The translations under genes and the position numbers were made by a program. Below the pieces are notes generated by a model. The model was given only the letters and a program-made list of their open reading frames with translations, was not told the origin of the DNA and searched no databases. DNA of 22,068 nt, from positions 1 through 22,068 of the forward strand of contig JAZUAQ010000111.1 of assembly GCA_045638085.1 (NCBI GenBank). Reading direction: 5' to 3'. This document shows, piece after piece, positions 6,995 to 13,997 of the stretch (position 1 is its first letter; each line of letters starts with the position of its first letter). The DNA is from SIG459 sp045638085. Lineage in GTDB: Bacteria; Bacillota; Clostridia; Oscillospirales; Oscillospiraceae.

Positions 6995-7780
6995 ATGTAC
7001 GAAGAACTTTATGAGCGCATTCCCGATGCCGCCGCATATATGGAGCGAATCGGTCTCGGCGGAGCGGAGCTGAAAGCGGATAAGGAAAGTCTCGACCGCA
7101 TTATTTATGCGCATTTGACCCATGTTCCTTTTGAAAATATCGATAGCTGGGCTCTTGGCGCCTGCCCCGAGTTGGGAATTAAAAAGCTCTTTGATAAGAT
7201 TGTAGTCCGCCGCAGAGGCGGCTGGTGCTTTGAGCTTAATAGCCTGCTCAATGCATTTCTTCGCGAAATGGGCTTCGAGACTTATATGGCGGCTGCTAAT
7301 GTTATGGCAGGCAGGGAAGAGATGTTCCCCCCCGCCCACTGTGTAGTTATCTGCACTATTGAGGGTGAGAAATACCTCTGCGATGTGGGCTATGGCGGCA
7401 CAGTGCCCTTCGGCGCAATGAGCTTTTCGGGGGAGAGCCGCTTCGGCTTCCGTCTTGAAAATGACGGTGTCTATATCAAGCTTATAAATGAGGTCAGCGA
7501 GAGAGAGGAAATCCGCTTCAAGGATGTTCCCGCCGCGCCTGTTGAGCTTGTGCCTATGAATTTTTATATATCCCAGATACCCACATCCCCATTCCGCAAT
7601 CAGCTGAGGATGAATTTGCGTCTGAGCAACGGAAGCGTTGGTATAATAGAGCATGAATTTAAGCTGAAAAGAGGGGAAGAGCGGATAGAAAAATACATAG
7701 AAATGTGTGATTTGCCCGAAATTCTGGAAAATTATTTTGGAATCCCTGCCGAGGGAGTTCCTGTCGGAGAAATAGGATAA
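6995..7780 (+). CDS. Arylamine N-acetyltransferase family protein
   Basis: A 261-residue cytoplasmic enzyme with the NAT catalytic triad in the right order: Cys78 within R-R-G-G-W-C-F-E-L-N, His115 in A-H-C-V and Asp130 in C-D-V-G-Y-G-G. The family acetylates arylamines, hydrazines or related amines from acetyl-CoA by a ping-pong mechanism, and some members form amides in natural-product synthesis. Length is normal for bacterial NATs (about 250-280). The ATG at 6995 has GAGGG 7-8 nt upstream. It stands alone between the divergent regulator gene and the ohrR gene, which has its own promoter. The natural substrate cannot be told. Confidence 0.92.
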   Translation: MYEELYERIPDAAAYMERIGLGGAELKADKESLDRIIYAHLTHVPFENIDSWALGACPELGIKKLFDKIVVRRRGGWCFELNSLLNAFLREMGFETYMAAANVMAGREEMFPPAHCVVICTIEGEKYLCDVGYGGTVPFGAMSFSGESRFGFRLENDGVYIKLINEVSEREEIRFKDVPAAPVELVPMNFYISQIPTSPFRNQLRMNLRLSNGSVGIIEHEFKLKRGEERIEKYIEMCDLPEILENYFGIPAEGVPVGEIG

Positions 7781-7827
7781 AAAAACCAAGCACCACTAAA
7801 AGAATGGAATAAAATTATCATATTCCC

Positions 7828-7856
7828 TTGAACTATGCCATTTGCTGGTATATAAT
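7828..7856 (+). promoter_or_regulatory. Promoter of the OhrR-type repressor gene
   Basis: TTGAAC (7828-7833), 17-nt spacer, perfect TATAAT (7851-7856). The GTG start at 7892 lies about 35 nt downstream, with GGAGG between. Confidence 0.7.
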
Positions 7857-7858
7857 GG
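7838..7858. promoter_or_regulatory. Candidate operator dyad over the ohrR -10 box
   Basis: Inverted repeat CCATT (7838-7842), 11-nt gap, AATGG (7854-7858). It covers the spacer and -10 element, where a MarR-family autorepressor would bind. The arms are only 5 bp, so chance is possible. Confidence 0.4.
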
Positions 7859-7891
7859 AAGTTAGAAAGAAAAGCAGATGGAGGAATAGCC

Positions 7892-8317
7892 GTGGGTAAA
7901 TATGATGCATTGAAAATTGAAAACCAGCTTTGCTTTCCGCTTTATGCAGCGGCCCGCGAGCTGATGAAGCTTTACAGACCCTATCTTGATGCCATAGACC
8001 TGACTTATACTCAGTATATTGCCATGCTGGTCCTGTGGGAGAAGGAAAGCGTTTCCGTCCGCGATCTGGGACGAAAGCTCCATCTTGATTCGGGCACCCT
8101 TACCCCCGTGCTGAAAAGCCTTGAGGCGAAGGGACTTGTTAAGCGCTATCGCAGCAGTGCTGATGAGCGTGTGCTGATAGTTGAGCCCACGGAAAAGGCC
8201 CTTGAGCTTAAGCTAAGCGCCCTCAAGATTCCCGAGCAGATGTCCGTTCATGTGAAGCTTAACGCTGAAGAAACTCTGCAGCTCTATAATCTCCTTTATA
8301 AGCTTCTGGATGAATAA
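7892..8317 (+). CDS. ohrR: MarR-family peroxide-sensing repressor, OhrR type
   Basis: A 141-residue winged-helix MarR protein. The N-terminus (K-I-E-N-Q-L-C-F-x-L-Y-A) closely follows Bacillus OhrR, with the sensing cysteine at position 14. The L-D-S-G-T-L-T-P recognition helix and the D-E-R wing are also conserved. Cys14 is the only cysteine, so it would be a one-Cys sensor of organic hydroperoxides using a low-molecular-weight thiol. Start is GTG at 7892 with GGAGG upstream. The usual partner gene ohr (organic hydroperoxide reductase) is not adjacent: upstream is a NAT gene and downstream a convergent LRR gene. It is probably autoregulated through the dyad at its promoter. Confidence 0.85.
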   Translation: MGKYDALKIENQLCFPLYAAARELMKLYRPYLDAIDLTYTQYIAMLVLWEKESVSVRDLGRKLHLDSGTLTPVLKSLEAKGLVKRYRSSADERVLIVEPTEKALELKLSALKIPEQMSVHVKLNAEETLQLYNLLYKLLDE

Positions 8318-8326
8318 ATTTAATAT

Positions 8327-8365
8327 AAAAAACGGAGCGTATCCAGCGATACGCTCCGTTTTTTT
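8327..8365. terminator. Bidirectional rho-independent terminator
   Basis: A 17-bp perfect stem (arms 8327-8343 and 8348-8364, loop CAGC) has A-run and T-run flanks. It lies between the convergent ohrR and leucine-rich-repeat genes. Confidence 0.93.
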
Positions 8366-9809
8366 AATCTCTAAAAATATCGCAAACATAGTCACGCAGA
8401 ACATATGGAACGTCAAGGATGCTGATACCCTCGCGAACAAGCACTGTGCCGTCTGCTTCAACGCGCTCAATCTGAGTTATGCAGCCCTCCTCCTTATAAT
8501 ACCGGCGCTGAACGCACTCATACTCATCCTCGCCGATTCTTTTGCAGCGGTCAAGCACGGAGATGCTTATTATCTCGCGGCCGTGAATATCCAAAAATGA
8601 GCCGGGCTTTTCGGGGAGAGAATATGCAGTGAGCTCCTCAAGCTTGCTGTAGCTTTTACCCTTTACGAAAAAAACAGAGCCTTCAGGATAGGCGCGGATT
8701 CGGTCTGTGAGGGGAAAGACAATGGGAGGAGACTTGGAAAAATGTTTTTCGCCCTCTTCGCCGCGCACAGTGAGGCTGTGAGGAGAAAAGCGCTCGGCAA
8801 GACCATCATTTGGTACGGATGCGCTTTCAAGAAGAGGAAGCTTCTTAAAGCAGTTATCCCCCAGCTTTTTAAGACGGGAGGGGAGATAGAGATTTCTCAA
8901 TCTGCCTGCCTGACAAAATGCGCCCTCGTCTATGCGGTGAAGTCCCTCGCCCAGAGAAAGCTCCTCAAGGCAGTGGTTTGTAGCAAATGCAAGACGGCCT
9001 ATGCGGCAGAGGCTTTCGGGAGTTTTGATGGAGTGCCAGTAGCTGTGGAAGTCTGCGCCAGCGGCAACATAGGCTATGCCCTCGGGAATTGCGAGACAAC
9101 GCATTCCGCCGCTGCCGCCGCCGGGAGTGCCGCAATAGCAATCGGCGAAATATATGCTCTCAGGGCGCTGAGCCTTGAACCAAGGGGTCTGACTTATATA
9201 GTCAAGGGGACGGTTGAGACGAAGATCCTTGGGAAGCACAAGACGGGTGAGCTTTTCCGCAGTGGAGAAATCGAGGGAGACATTCTCAAGTCCTTCGGAA
9301 ACGATGAGAGTTTCAACGGCGCTGAGGTCTGCGTCGGAAAGCTCAACCTTGCCGACGGGCATGCCCTCAAACTCTGCGGGGATGAGGAGATTTGAAGAAG
9401 GGGAGGCAATGCCGCAGACGCAAAGCTTATCCCGCTTGCGCTCAAATTTAAGTTCTGCTACTGTGCTGTGGCGCTTGGACATTTCTGCAAAGGCATCAAC
9501 TCCCACATGGCGGACGCTCCTAATTGAAAGAGGCTCGACGGAAACTATCTCTGTCACAACATAGCTTTGTCCCACGTCGTCAATGCAGACGCAGCTTTTG
9601 TGGGGAAGCCATTCTCCGTCAAGGAAGCAGCCTACGGGAAGAGAAACGGTATCTCCCCAGCACTGACCTGGCATGGTGTTGATACCGTGCTCCATCGTTT
9701 CTCTGAAAAATACCCGGCCCTCGCACACGAAGGCATCACCAAAATCCTCAACAAGAAGACGCTTTTTCTCGCCAGTCTCTTCCCAAACAAGGTAGTATTT
9801 GCAATACAT
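8364..9809 (-). CDS. Leucine-rich-repeat protein (BspA / LRR_5 type), no signal peptide
   Basis: A 481-residue protein. The central region (about 140-335) has BspA-like leucine-rich repeats of the form I-G-x-x-A-F, L-x-x-L-x-L-x-E-G-L, I-x-x-G-A-F and L-x-x-L-x-L-P-S. The N- and C-terminal parts are not recognised; the C-terminal 100 residues contain beta-rich segments with charged loops. No signal peptide, membrane helix or sorting motif is seen, so it is probably cytoplasmic, unlike most BspA-type surface proteins. The ATG at 9809 has an AAAGGAG site. Its promoter faces that of the HTH operon across an operator-rich region, which suggests shared control. Function unknown. Confidence 0.8.
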   Translation of the reverse strand: MYCKYYLVWEETGEKKRLLVEDFGDAFVCEGRVFFRETMEHGINTMPGQCWGDTVSLPVGCFLDGEWLPHKSCVCIDDVGQSYVVTEIVSVEPLSIRSVRHVGVDAFAEMSKRHSTVAELKFERKRDKLCVCGIASPSSNLLIPAEFEGMPVGKVELSDADLSAVETLIVSEGLENVSLDFSTAEKLTRLVLPKDLRLNRPLDYISQTPWFKAQRPESIYFADCYCGTPGGGSGGMRCLAIPEGIAYVAAGADFHSYWHSIKTPESLCRIGRLAFATNHCLEELSLGEGLHRIDEGAFCQAGRLRNLYLPSRLKKLGDNCFKKLPLLESASVPNDGLAERFSPHSLTVRGEEGEKHFSKSPPIVFPLTDRIRAYPEGSVFFVKGKSYSKLEELTAYSLPEKPGSFLDIHGREIISISVLDRCKRIGEDEYECVQRRYYKEEGCITQIERVEADGTVLVREGISILDVPYVLRDYVCDIFRD

Positions 9810-9825
9810 AAATATTCTCCTTTCT

Positions 9826-9870
9826 TGTATTACTATGGCATTAATGCTGTACTAATGCCATAGTAATACA
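9826..9870. repeat. Perfect 18-bp inverted repeat, probable operator
   Basis: Arms 9826-9843 and 9853-9870 are exact reverse complements (right arm TAATGCCATAGTAATACA) with a 9-nt centre. The -10 of the leftward promoter lies in the right arm and the expected transcription start in the centre. RNA from that promoter would hold only one arm, which favours a DNA operator over an RNA hairpin. Confidence 0.85.
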
Positions 9871-9935
9871 TTATTAGTGCCTTGTCAATACCATATAATT
9901 AAATATTAATGCTTGACAAATACGATACTAAAGCC
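9850..9935. repeat. Four phased direct repeats of about 10 bp
   Basis: TACTAATGCC (9850), TATTAGTGCC (9872), TATTAATGCT (9904) and TACTAAAGCC (9926) start 22, 32 and 22 nt apart, i.e. near whole helical turns. Repeats 2 and 3 extend into similar flanks (TTGTCAATAC versus TTGACAAATAC). They abut or overlap elements of both promoters. Confidence 0.6.
9860..9888 (-). promoter_or_regulatory. Promoter of the leucine-rich-repeat gene
   Basis: Minus strand perfect TTGACA (9888-9883), 17-nt spacer, TACTAT (9865-9860). The predicted start is about 45 nt before the ATG. Confidence 0.65.
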
Positions 9936-9941
9936 TATAAT
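9913..9941 (+). promoter_or_regulatory. Full-consensus sigma-A promoter of the HTH / 2H-phosphoesterase operon
   Basis: TTGACA (9913-9918), exactly 17 nt, TATAAT (9936-9941): every consensus base is present. Repeat 3 touches the -35 and repeat 4 fills the end of the spacer, so the promoter looks strong and repressed. Confidence 0.85.
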
Positions 9942-9982
9942 TTAATTAAAATAAGTTATGTATGCAAAACGGAGGGCAAACC

Positions 9983-10726
9983 ATGGACAAGAATCCCGGA
10001 ATAAGCTGCGCTTTTTATACCGTCAAGCAGCTGGCATCTCTTTTCGGAAAGAGCGAGGATACTATCCGCCGCTGGAAAAACGAGGGAGTTGGCAGGGAAG
10101 ATGACAATATAAAGCTCCGCGCCGTGGAGCGTGAGGACGGTCTGGGCAGGAAGAATGCCCGCCATCTTGTCTTTTCCCGTGAGGCTGTAATCGAGTTTGT
10201 GAAGGCAAATCCCTTCCTTATGGACGATGCACCTCAGCTTGGTCTTATGATGCAGGCAGAGGGGGCATGGAGCGGAGAAGCTATTCCCTTGGGCGGCAGT
10301 ATCGCTGAGGATGATTTTTTCGAGGATGAGAGCTTCCCCTTTGAGGAGCATTCCAATCCATTTGCCGACAGACGACCTCGCTGTGAGCCGCCACGCGGAT
10401 ATTTCCGCCGTCCTATACCCGATTTTGACGATGACTGGGATGAGGAATTCACCCCCGTCAAGCCTCCGCACCGCCGCAAGGCCAAAGAAACGGAGGATAG
10501 AGAGGCAATGGTTGCCTATATAGAATCTGTCCTTGAAAAGCAGCTAAAGGACTTGGAGGCCGAGCTTCGTGAGGTTGGCGACGCGGCAGAGGAGCTGAAT
10601 CTCTCTTTGGATTTCCGCGGAGGCGCAACGGTGCGCAAGCTGCTTCTCGCAAGGGAAGAGGAACTTAAAAAGAATATAAGATACCTTGAGGAATTCCTCG
10701 ACTATATAGAAGAGGAGCGCGGCTGA
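9983..10726 (+). CDS. Helix-turn-helix (MerR/excisionase-like) protein with acidic linker and coiled coil
   Basis: A 247-residue protein. Residues 10-35 form a helix-turn-helix of the MerR/AlpA type (F-Y-T-V-K-Q-L-A-S-L-F-G-K-S-E-D-T-I-R-R-W), with a wing-like part to about 75. Residues 95-160 are rich in Asp/Glu, Pro and Phe and likely disordered. Residues 170-247 are a charged coiled coil, typical for dimerisation. The ATG at 9983 is preferred because GGAGG (9971-9975) lies 7 nt upstream; an earlier in-frame ATG at 9962 precedes that site. It is first in an operon with the next two genes, under a consensus promoter packed with repeats. It may repress its own operon and the divergent LRR gene, which is inference. 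Confidence 0.75.
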   Translation: MDKNPGISCAFYTVKQLASLFGKSEDTIRRWKNEGVGREDDNIKLRAVEREDGLGRKNARHLVFSREAVIEFVKANPFLMDDAPQLGLMMQAEGAWSGEAIPLGGSIAEDDFFEDESFPFEEHSNPFADRRPRCEPPRGYFRRPIPDFDDDWDEEFTPVKPPHRRKAKETEDREAMVAYIESVLEKQLKDLEAELREVGDAAEELNLSLDFRGGATVRKLLLAREEELKKNIRYLEEFLDYIEEERG

Positions 10727-10750
10727 TTTTTTTGAAAGGAGGACTCAAAA

Positions 10751-11527
10751 ATGGCAAGACTGCACCGCAGAGGCATAGGAAAAGTGAATATAACAAGAAG
10801 CCTCTGCCGTGATGAGTATCTCTGCCAGAGCTTTGAAGGGCTCGATAAGGCTTATAATAAGCTTTGGGACGATGCGGTGGAAGGCTCGAGGAAAGAGGAA
10901 GACAGCTATTTTTGGGCCTTGAGCAGAAAGGTCACGGACTATGTTCTTGCACCCCTGATAAATAAAACCCTTGCAGCAATGGACCGCTGCCTGCTGAGCT
11001 CCGTAATGTGGTGGAATGGGGGAAAGATTTCTTCCGCAGAAATTGCAGCTCACGCTTATGAAGGTTTTGAAAAATGGTATTTTGAGCAGTTCCTTCCCGA
11101 ACAGCATATACGCTGGCAGGAGAGCGACGCGTTTTTAATGGAAGAGATAGATGAATATATATGCTCTGCCATGGAGGAGGACGGCGTACATCCAGTCCAC
11201 CTGCGGCTTTTTTCCACGGGAGTCTTTTTCACTGATCTTTGCTCCGTCATGGAAAAGCGTATTATGCCGGCGGTGAAAAAGCGTATGGAAGACTATGTAC
11301 CGCTGCAGATAAAAGACAGCTCCTTGCCATCGGTGCGTGCGCGCCGTTTGAGAAGAGCCGCGGACAGCTTCTTTGCCCGTAAAAAGGCAGAGGGGGAGGA
11401 GCGGGGAGAGTTTATAATGGAAATTCTCCTTGAGGAAAACCTTGTCCTCAGCCATGCGGACACGGTGTTTCGCGCCCTCCGCGGAAGGATCTGCGCAGAA
11501 AAATTCCGCCTTGGACTGAATGGGTAG
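10751..11527 (+). CDS. Hypothetical helical protein of the HTH / 2H-phosphoesterase operon
   Basis: A 258-residue soluble protein that I do not recognise. It looks mostly helical and is rich in aromatic and charged residues (W-W near 87, W-Y-F near 109), with basic clusters near 196-202 (R-A-R-R-L-R-R). No membrane segment, signal peptide, nucleotide-binding loop or metal motif is apparent. A strong AAAGGAGG site precedes the ATG, and the gene starts 24 nt after the HTH gene. It ends 8 nt before the 2H-phosphoesterase gene, so the three are surely co-transcribed. The context suggests it works with the phosphoesterase, perhaps on a nucleic-acid or nucleotide substrate; that is inference. Confidence 0.75.
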   Translation: MARLHRRGIGKVNITRSLCRDEYLCQSFEGLDKAYNKLWDDAVEGSRKEEDSYFWALSRKVTDYVLAPLINKTLAAMDRCLLSSVMWWNGGKISSAEIAAHAYEGFEKWYFEQFLPEQHIRWQESDAFLMEEIDEYICSAMEEDGVHPVHLRLFSTGVFFTDLCSVMEKRIMPAVKKRMEDYVPLQIKDSSLPSVRARRLRRAADSFFARKKAEGEERGEFIMEILLEENLVLSHADTVFRALRGRICAEKFRLGLNG

Positions 11528-11535
11528 GTGATATC

Positions 11536-12204
11536 ATGCAGCAGATACCAAGTTGGTATTTTGACTCCATTCAGCACGAAGGGATTTTCATTACAAATAA
11601 GGCCTTGAATAAAAAGCTTGATGAGGGCGGTTGGCTGAAGCCCTTCAGGGGTGAGACGGCAGTTTTCCTGCTGCCTGACAGCCTGAAGGATGCTCTCGCG
11701 GAGGTTCAGAATGAGCTTTTTGCTGAGGCGGGAGAGATGCTCAGCGGCGAGGCTTTGCCCAAGGAAAGTCTGCACATGACTCTCCATGACCTTTGGAATG
11801 AAGGAGACAGGGAAAAGTGTCCTTCTCCGCCCTATACTCATGGGGATATATGCAGCGCCATTGAAGGTATTCGCAGAGACTATCCCCAAAAGATAATGAT
11901 GCGCTCTGTTGTGCCAATGAACATGGTTAATGCCAGCGTCGTTATGGGACTTATTCCCGCCACAGATGAGGATGGGAGGGCGCTGGCAGATATGCACAGT
12001 CGTCTCGATAAGCTGTATCCCCTCAACTACGGTCTTACGCCCCACATAACCTTGTCCTATTACAAACCCGGCGCTTACTCTGAGGACGTTTGGAAGCGCC
12101 TTTGCAATGTTTTTACCGAGAAGGATTGGCGCTTTCCCTTATACACAAAGGACCTTGTATTTCAGCGCTTTTCTGACATGAAAAACTATGAAACGATAGC
12201 CTGA
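11536..12204 (+). CDS. 2H phosphoesterase superfamily protein
   Basis: A 222-residue protein with the two H-x-T motifs that define 2H phosphoesterases: His80-Met-Thr82 and His170-Ile-Thr172, each followed by a hydrophobic strand and 90 residues apart as in the LigT/CPDase fold. Such enzymes open 2',3'-cyclic phosphates or cleave 2'-5' and related cyclic nucleotide bonds, and several viral members destroy cyclic-nucleotide immune signals. It is not close enough to RNA ligase-type ThpR for me to name it. The ATG at 11536 lies 8 nt after the previous stop, with an AGGTGAT site. It is last in the operon and is followed by a long terminator hairpin. The substrate is unknown. Confidence 0.8.
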   Translation: MQQIPSWYFDSIQHEGIFITNKALNKKLDEGGWLKPFRGETAVFLLPDSLKDALAEVQNELFAEAGEMLSGEALPKESLHMTLHDLWNEGDREKCPSPPYTHGDICSAIEGIRRDYPQKIMMRSVVPMNMVNASVVMGLIPATDEDGRALADMHSRLDKLYPLNYGLTPHITLSYYKPGAYSEDVWKRLCNVFTEKDWRFPLYTKDLVFQRFSDMKNYETIA

Positions 12205-12210
12205 GCAATA

Positions 12211-12260
12211 TTAAAGCAAATGCCTCCGCTTTCAAGGGAAAACGGAGGCATTTGCTTTAA
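12211..12260. terminator. Long hairpin, probable terminator
   Basis: An 18-bp perfect stem (arms 12211-12228 and 12243-12260) with a 14-nt loop, 6 nt after the stop of the 2H gene. The T-tract is poor on the plus strand (CTTTAA), so termination may be less efficient than at the other sites. The rest of the 138-nt gap holds only the promoter listed next. Confidence 0.7.
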
Positions 12261-12277
12261 CAAAATCAATTTATTCC

Positions 12278-12306
12278 TTGCCTTTTTGCGCGGCTTATGA
12301 TATCAT
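12278..12306 (+). promoter_or_regulatory. Promoter of the esterase / ATP-grasp operon
   Basis: TTGCCT (12278-12283), 17-nt spacer, TATCAT (12301-12306). The match is 4 of 6 and 5 of 6. The leader is about 30 nt with AAGGAAG before the ATG at 12343. Confidence 0.5.
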
Positions 12307-12342
12307 TTATGCTCGACTGTCATAGAAGGAAGTTTATATTTT

Positions 12343-13107
12343 ATGATAAAGAAATGGCGAATCAGAATCCCATCTCTGACGGGCAACAAAACCCGCAGAG
12401 CTTATATATACATACCCGATGAAGCCTTTGAGGATGCAGAAGCCCGTTATCCCGTGCTTTACATGTTCGACGGCCATAATGTTTTCTTTGATTCCGATGC
12501 CACTTACGGCAAAAGCTGGGGCATGGCGGAGTATGTGGAAGAGACCAAGCTGCCCATGATAATTGTGGCGGTTGAGTGCAACCATTCCCCCGATCACGGA
12601 AGACTTTCCGAGTATTCCCCCTTCACTTTCAAAAATGAAGAGGTGGGTCATGTTCACGGCAGAGGTTTCACATATATGGAGTGGCTCACTAAGCGCTTCA
12701 AGCCTCTCATAGACAGGAAGTATCCCACAATTCCTGACCGAGAGCATACCTTCATCGCAGGCAGCAGCATGGGCGGACTTATGAGCCTTTTTGGTGTGAC
12801 TGCGTATAACAACGTTTTTTCCCGCGCGGCATGCCTTTCGCCTTCCATATGGTTTGCTACCAGGAGCCTTGACGATATGCTCCGCAGCGCAGATATAGCC
12901 CCGGACACCGTGATTTATATGGACTATGGCGCAAACGAGTTCGGTAACCATGCCAATATGCGCCGCCGCTTTGCAACGGTTGCGGGCATACTTATGGAAA
13001 AAGGCGCCAATGTCAATTGCCGCATTGTGCCAAATGGCGACCATTGCGAAGCCAGCTGGGAGAAGCAGGTACCCTTCTTTATGGAAACACTTTTTTACGA
13101 GCTTTAA
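12343..13107 (+). CDS. Esterase-D-family alpha/beta hydrolase
   Basis: A 254-residue cytoplasmic hydrolase of the putative-esterase family (siderophore esterase / S-formylglutathione hydrolase / antigen 85 group). It has the nucleophile elbow G140-S-S142-M-G-G (Ser142), the strand motif Y-P-V-L-Y-M-F-D-G near 36-44, a probable acid at Glu199 in Y-G-A-N-E, and His234 in N-G-D-H. No signal peptide is seen, so an extracellular siderophore role is unlikely. The ATG at 12343 has AAGGAAG about 10 nt upstream. It is first of three genes, followed after 69 nt of A-rich spacer by a second hydrolase, then an ATP-grasp ligase. It should hydrolyse or transfer an ester or thioester; substrate unknown. Confidence 0.87.
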   Translation: MIKKWRIRIPSLTGNKTRRAYIYIPDEAFEDAEARYPVLYMFDGHNVFFDSDATYGKSWGMAEYVEETKLPMIIVAVECNHSPDHGRLSEYSPFTFKNEEVGHVHGRGFTYMEWLTKRFKPLIDRKYPTIPDREHTFIAGSSMGGLMSLFGVTAYNNVFSRAACLSPSIWFATRSLDDMLRSADIAPDTVIYMDYGANEFGNHANMRRRFATVAGILMEKGANVNCRIVPNGDHCEASWEKQVPFFMETLFYEL

Positions 13108-13176
13108 AAAATAAAAAAAGATAAAACAGAAACATAATACAGAAAAAGACAAAAAGAAAGCGAGCAGGAAGCTATA

Positions 13177-13932
13177 ATGGAAATGCAGTATTTCAAGAGC
13201 TACAGTGAAGCTCTCGGTCGCGAGATGGAATGCAAGGTCTATGGCCACGCAGGACTCCCCGTGCTCTTTATCCCCTGCCAGGACGGTAGATTTTTCGACT
13301 TTGAAAACTATAAAATGAGCAATGTCTGGGCACCCTGGATTGAAAGCGGTCAGGTGATGGTCATTGCCGTGGATACCATGGACAAGGAGACCTGGAGCGA
13401 TAAGTTTGGCGACAGCTATTGGCGCATTCGCCGCCACGAGGAATGGATGAGCTACCTCGTCAATGAAGTTGCCCCCTTCATCCGCGAATACTCCATGAAG
13501 CGCAACGGATGGGAGGAGTATCCCGGAATCACCGTTTTCGGCTGCTCTCTCGGTGCAACCCATGCTGCAAACCTCTATTTCCGCTTCCCCGAAATCTTCA
13601 CCGGTATGCTGGCACTCAGCGGAATTTACACCGCAGAGTACGGCTTCGGCAGCTACATGGACGAGCTGGTTTATGCCAACTCTCCCGTGCATTACCTTGA
13701 AAATATGCCTTCCGACCATCCCTACATAGAGAAGGTTAACCGCAACTATGGCATTATCTGCGCAGGTCAGGGTCCTTGGGAGGTTCCCGAGACCAGCTTC
13801 CGCCTCCGTGATATTTTCTTCCGCAAGGGCATCAATGTCTGGGTGGATATCTGGGGTCACGATGTCGAGCACGATTGGCCCTGGTGGTATAAGCAGGTTG
13901 AATACTTCCTTCCCAAACTTCTTGAAGCATAA
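13177..13932 (+). CDS. Second esterase-family alpha/beta hydrolase
   Basis: A 251-residue hydrolase with an elbow G122-C-S124-L-G (Ser124), a probable acid at Glu202 in G-Q-G-P-W-E and catalytic His at 228 or 232 in W-G-H-D-V-E-H-D-W. It belongs to the same broad esterase family as the preceding gene but is clearly diverged, so a recent tandem duplication is unlikely. No signal peptide. The ATG at 13177 has an AGGAAG site. Many codons end in C, as in the following gene, suggesting high expression. It lies between the first esterase and the ATP-grasp gene with A-rich, T-poor spacers of 69 and 65 nt. Substrate unknown; it may process an ester that the ligase makes or uses. Confidence 0.85.
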   Translation: MEMQYFKSYSEALGREMECKVYGHAGLPVLFIPCQDGRFFDFENYKMSNVWAPWIESGQVMVIAVDTMDKETWSDKFGDSYWRIRRHEEWMSYLVNEVAPFIREYSMKRNGWEEYPGITVFGCSLGATHAANLYFRFPEIFTGMLALSGIYTAEYGFGSYMDELVYANSPVHYLENMPSDHPYIEKVNRNYGIICAGQGPWEVPETSFRLRDIFFRKGINVWVDIWGHDVEHDWPWWYKQVEYFLPKLLEA

Positions 13933-13997
13933 AAATTAAAATATATAAAACAAAAATCAAGATAATCAAATCAACACGAAAGAGCTGAAAAACCGAA

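Noticed and set aside
9826..9941. CRISPR-like or transposon-end repeats
   Set aside because: The repeat units are about 10 bp, too short and too closely set for CRISPR. The 18-bp inverted repeat has no transposase and no target duplication nearby, so an operator fits better.
12334..13872. 512-codon minus-strand reading frame opposite the two esterase genes
   Set aside because: It runs antisense through both hydrolases, which have full catalytic motifs and ribosome sites. The translation has no recognisable domain and no good start, so it is a by-product of codon bias.
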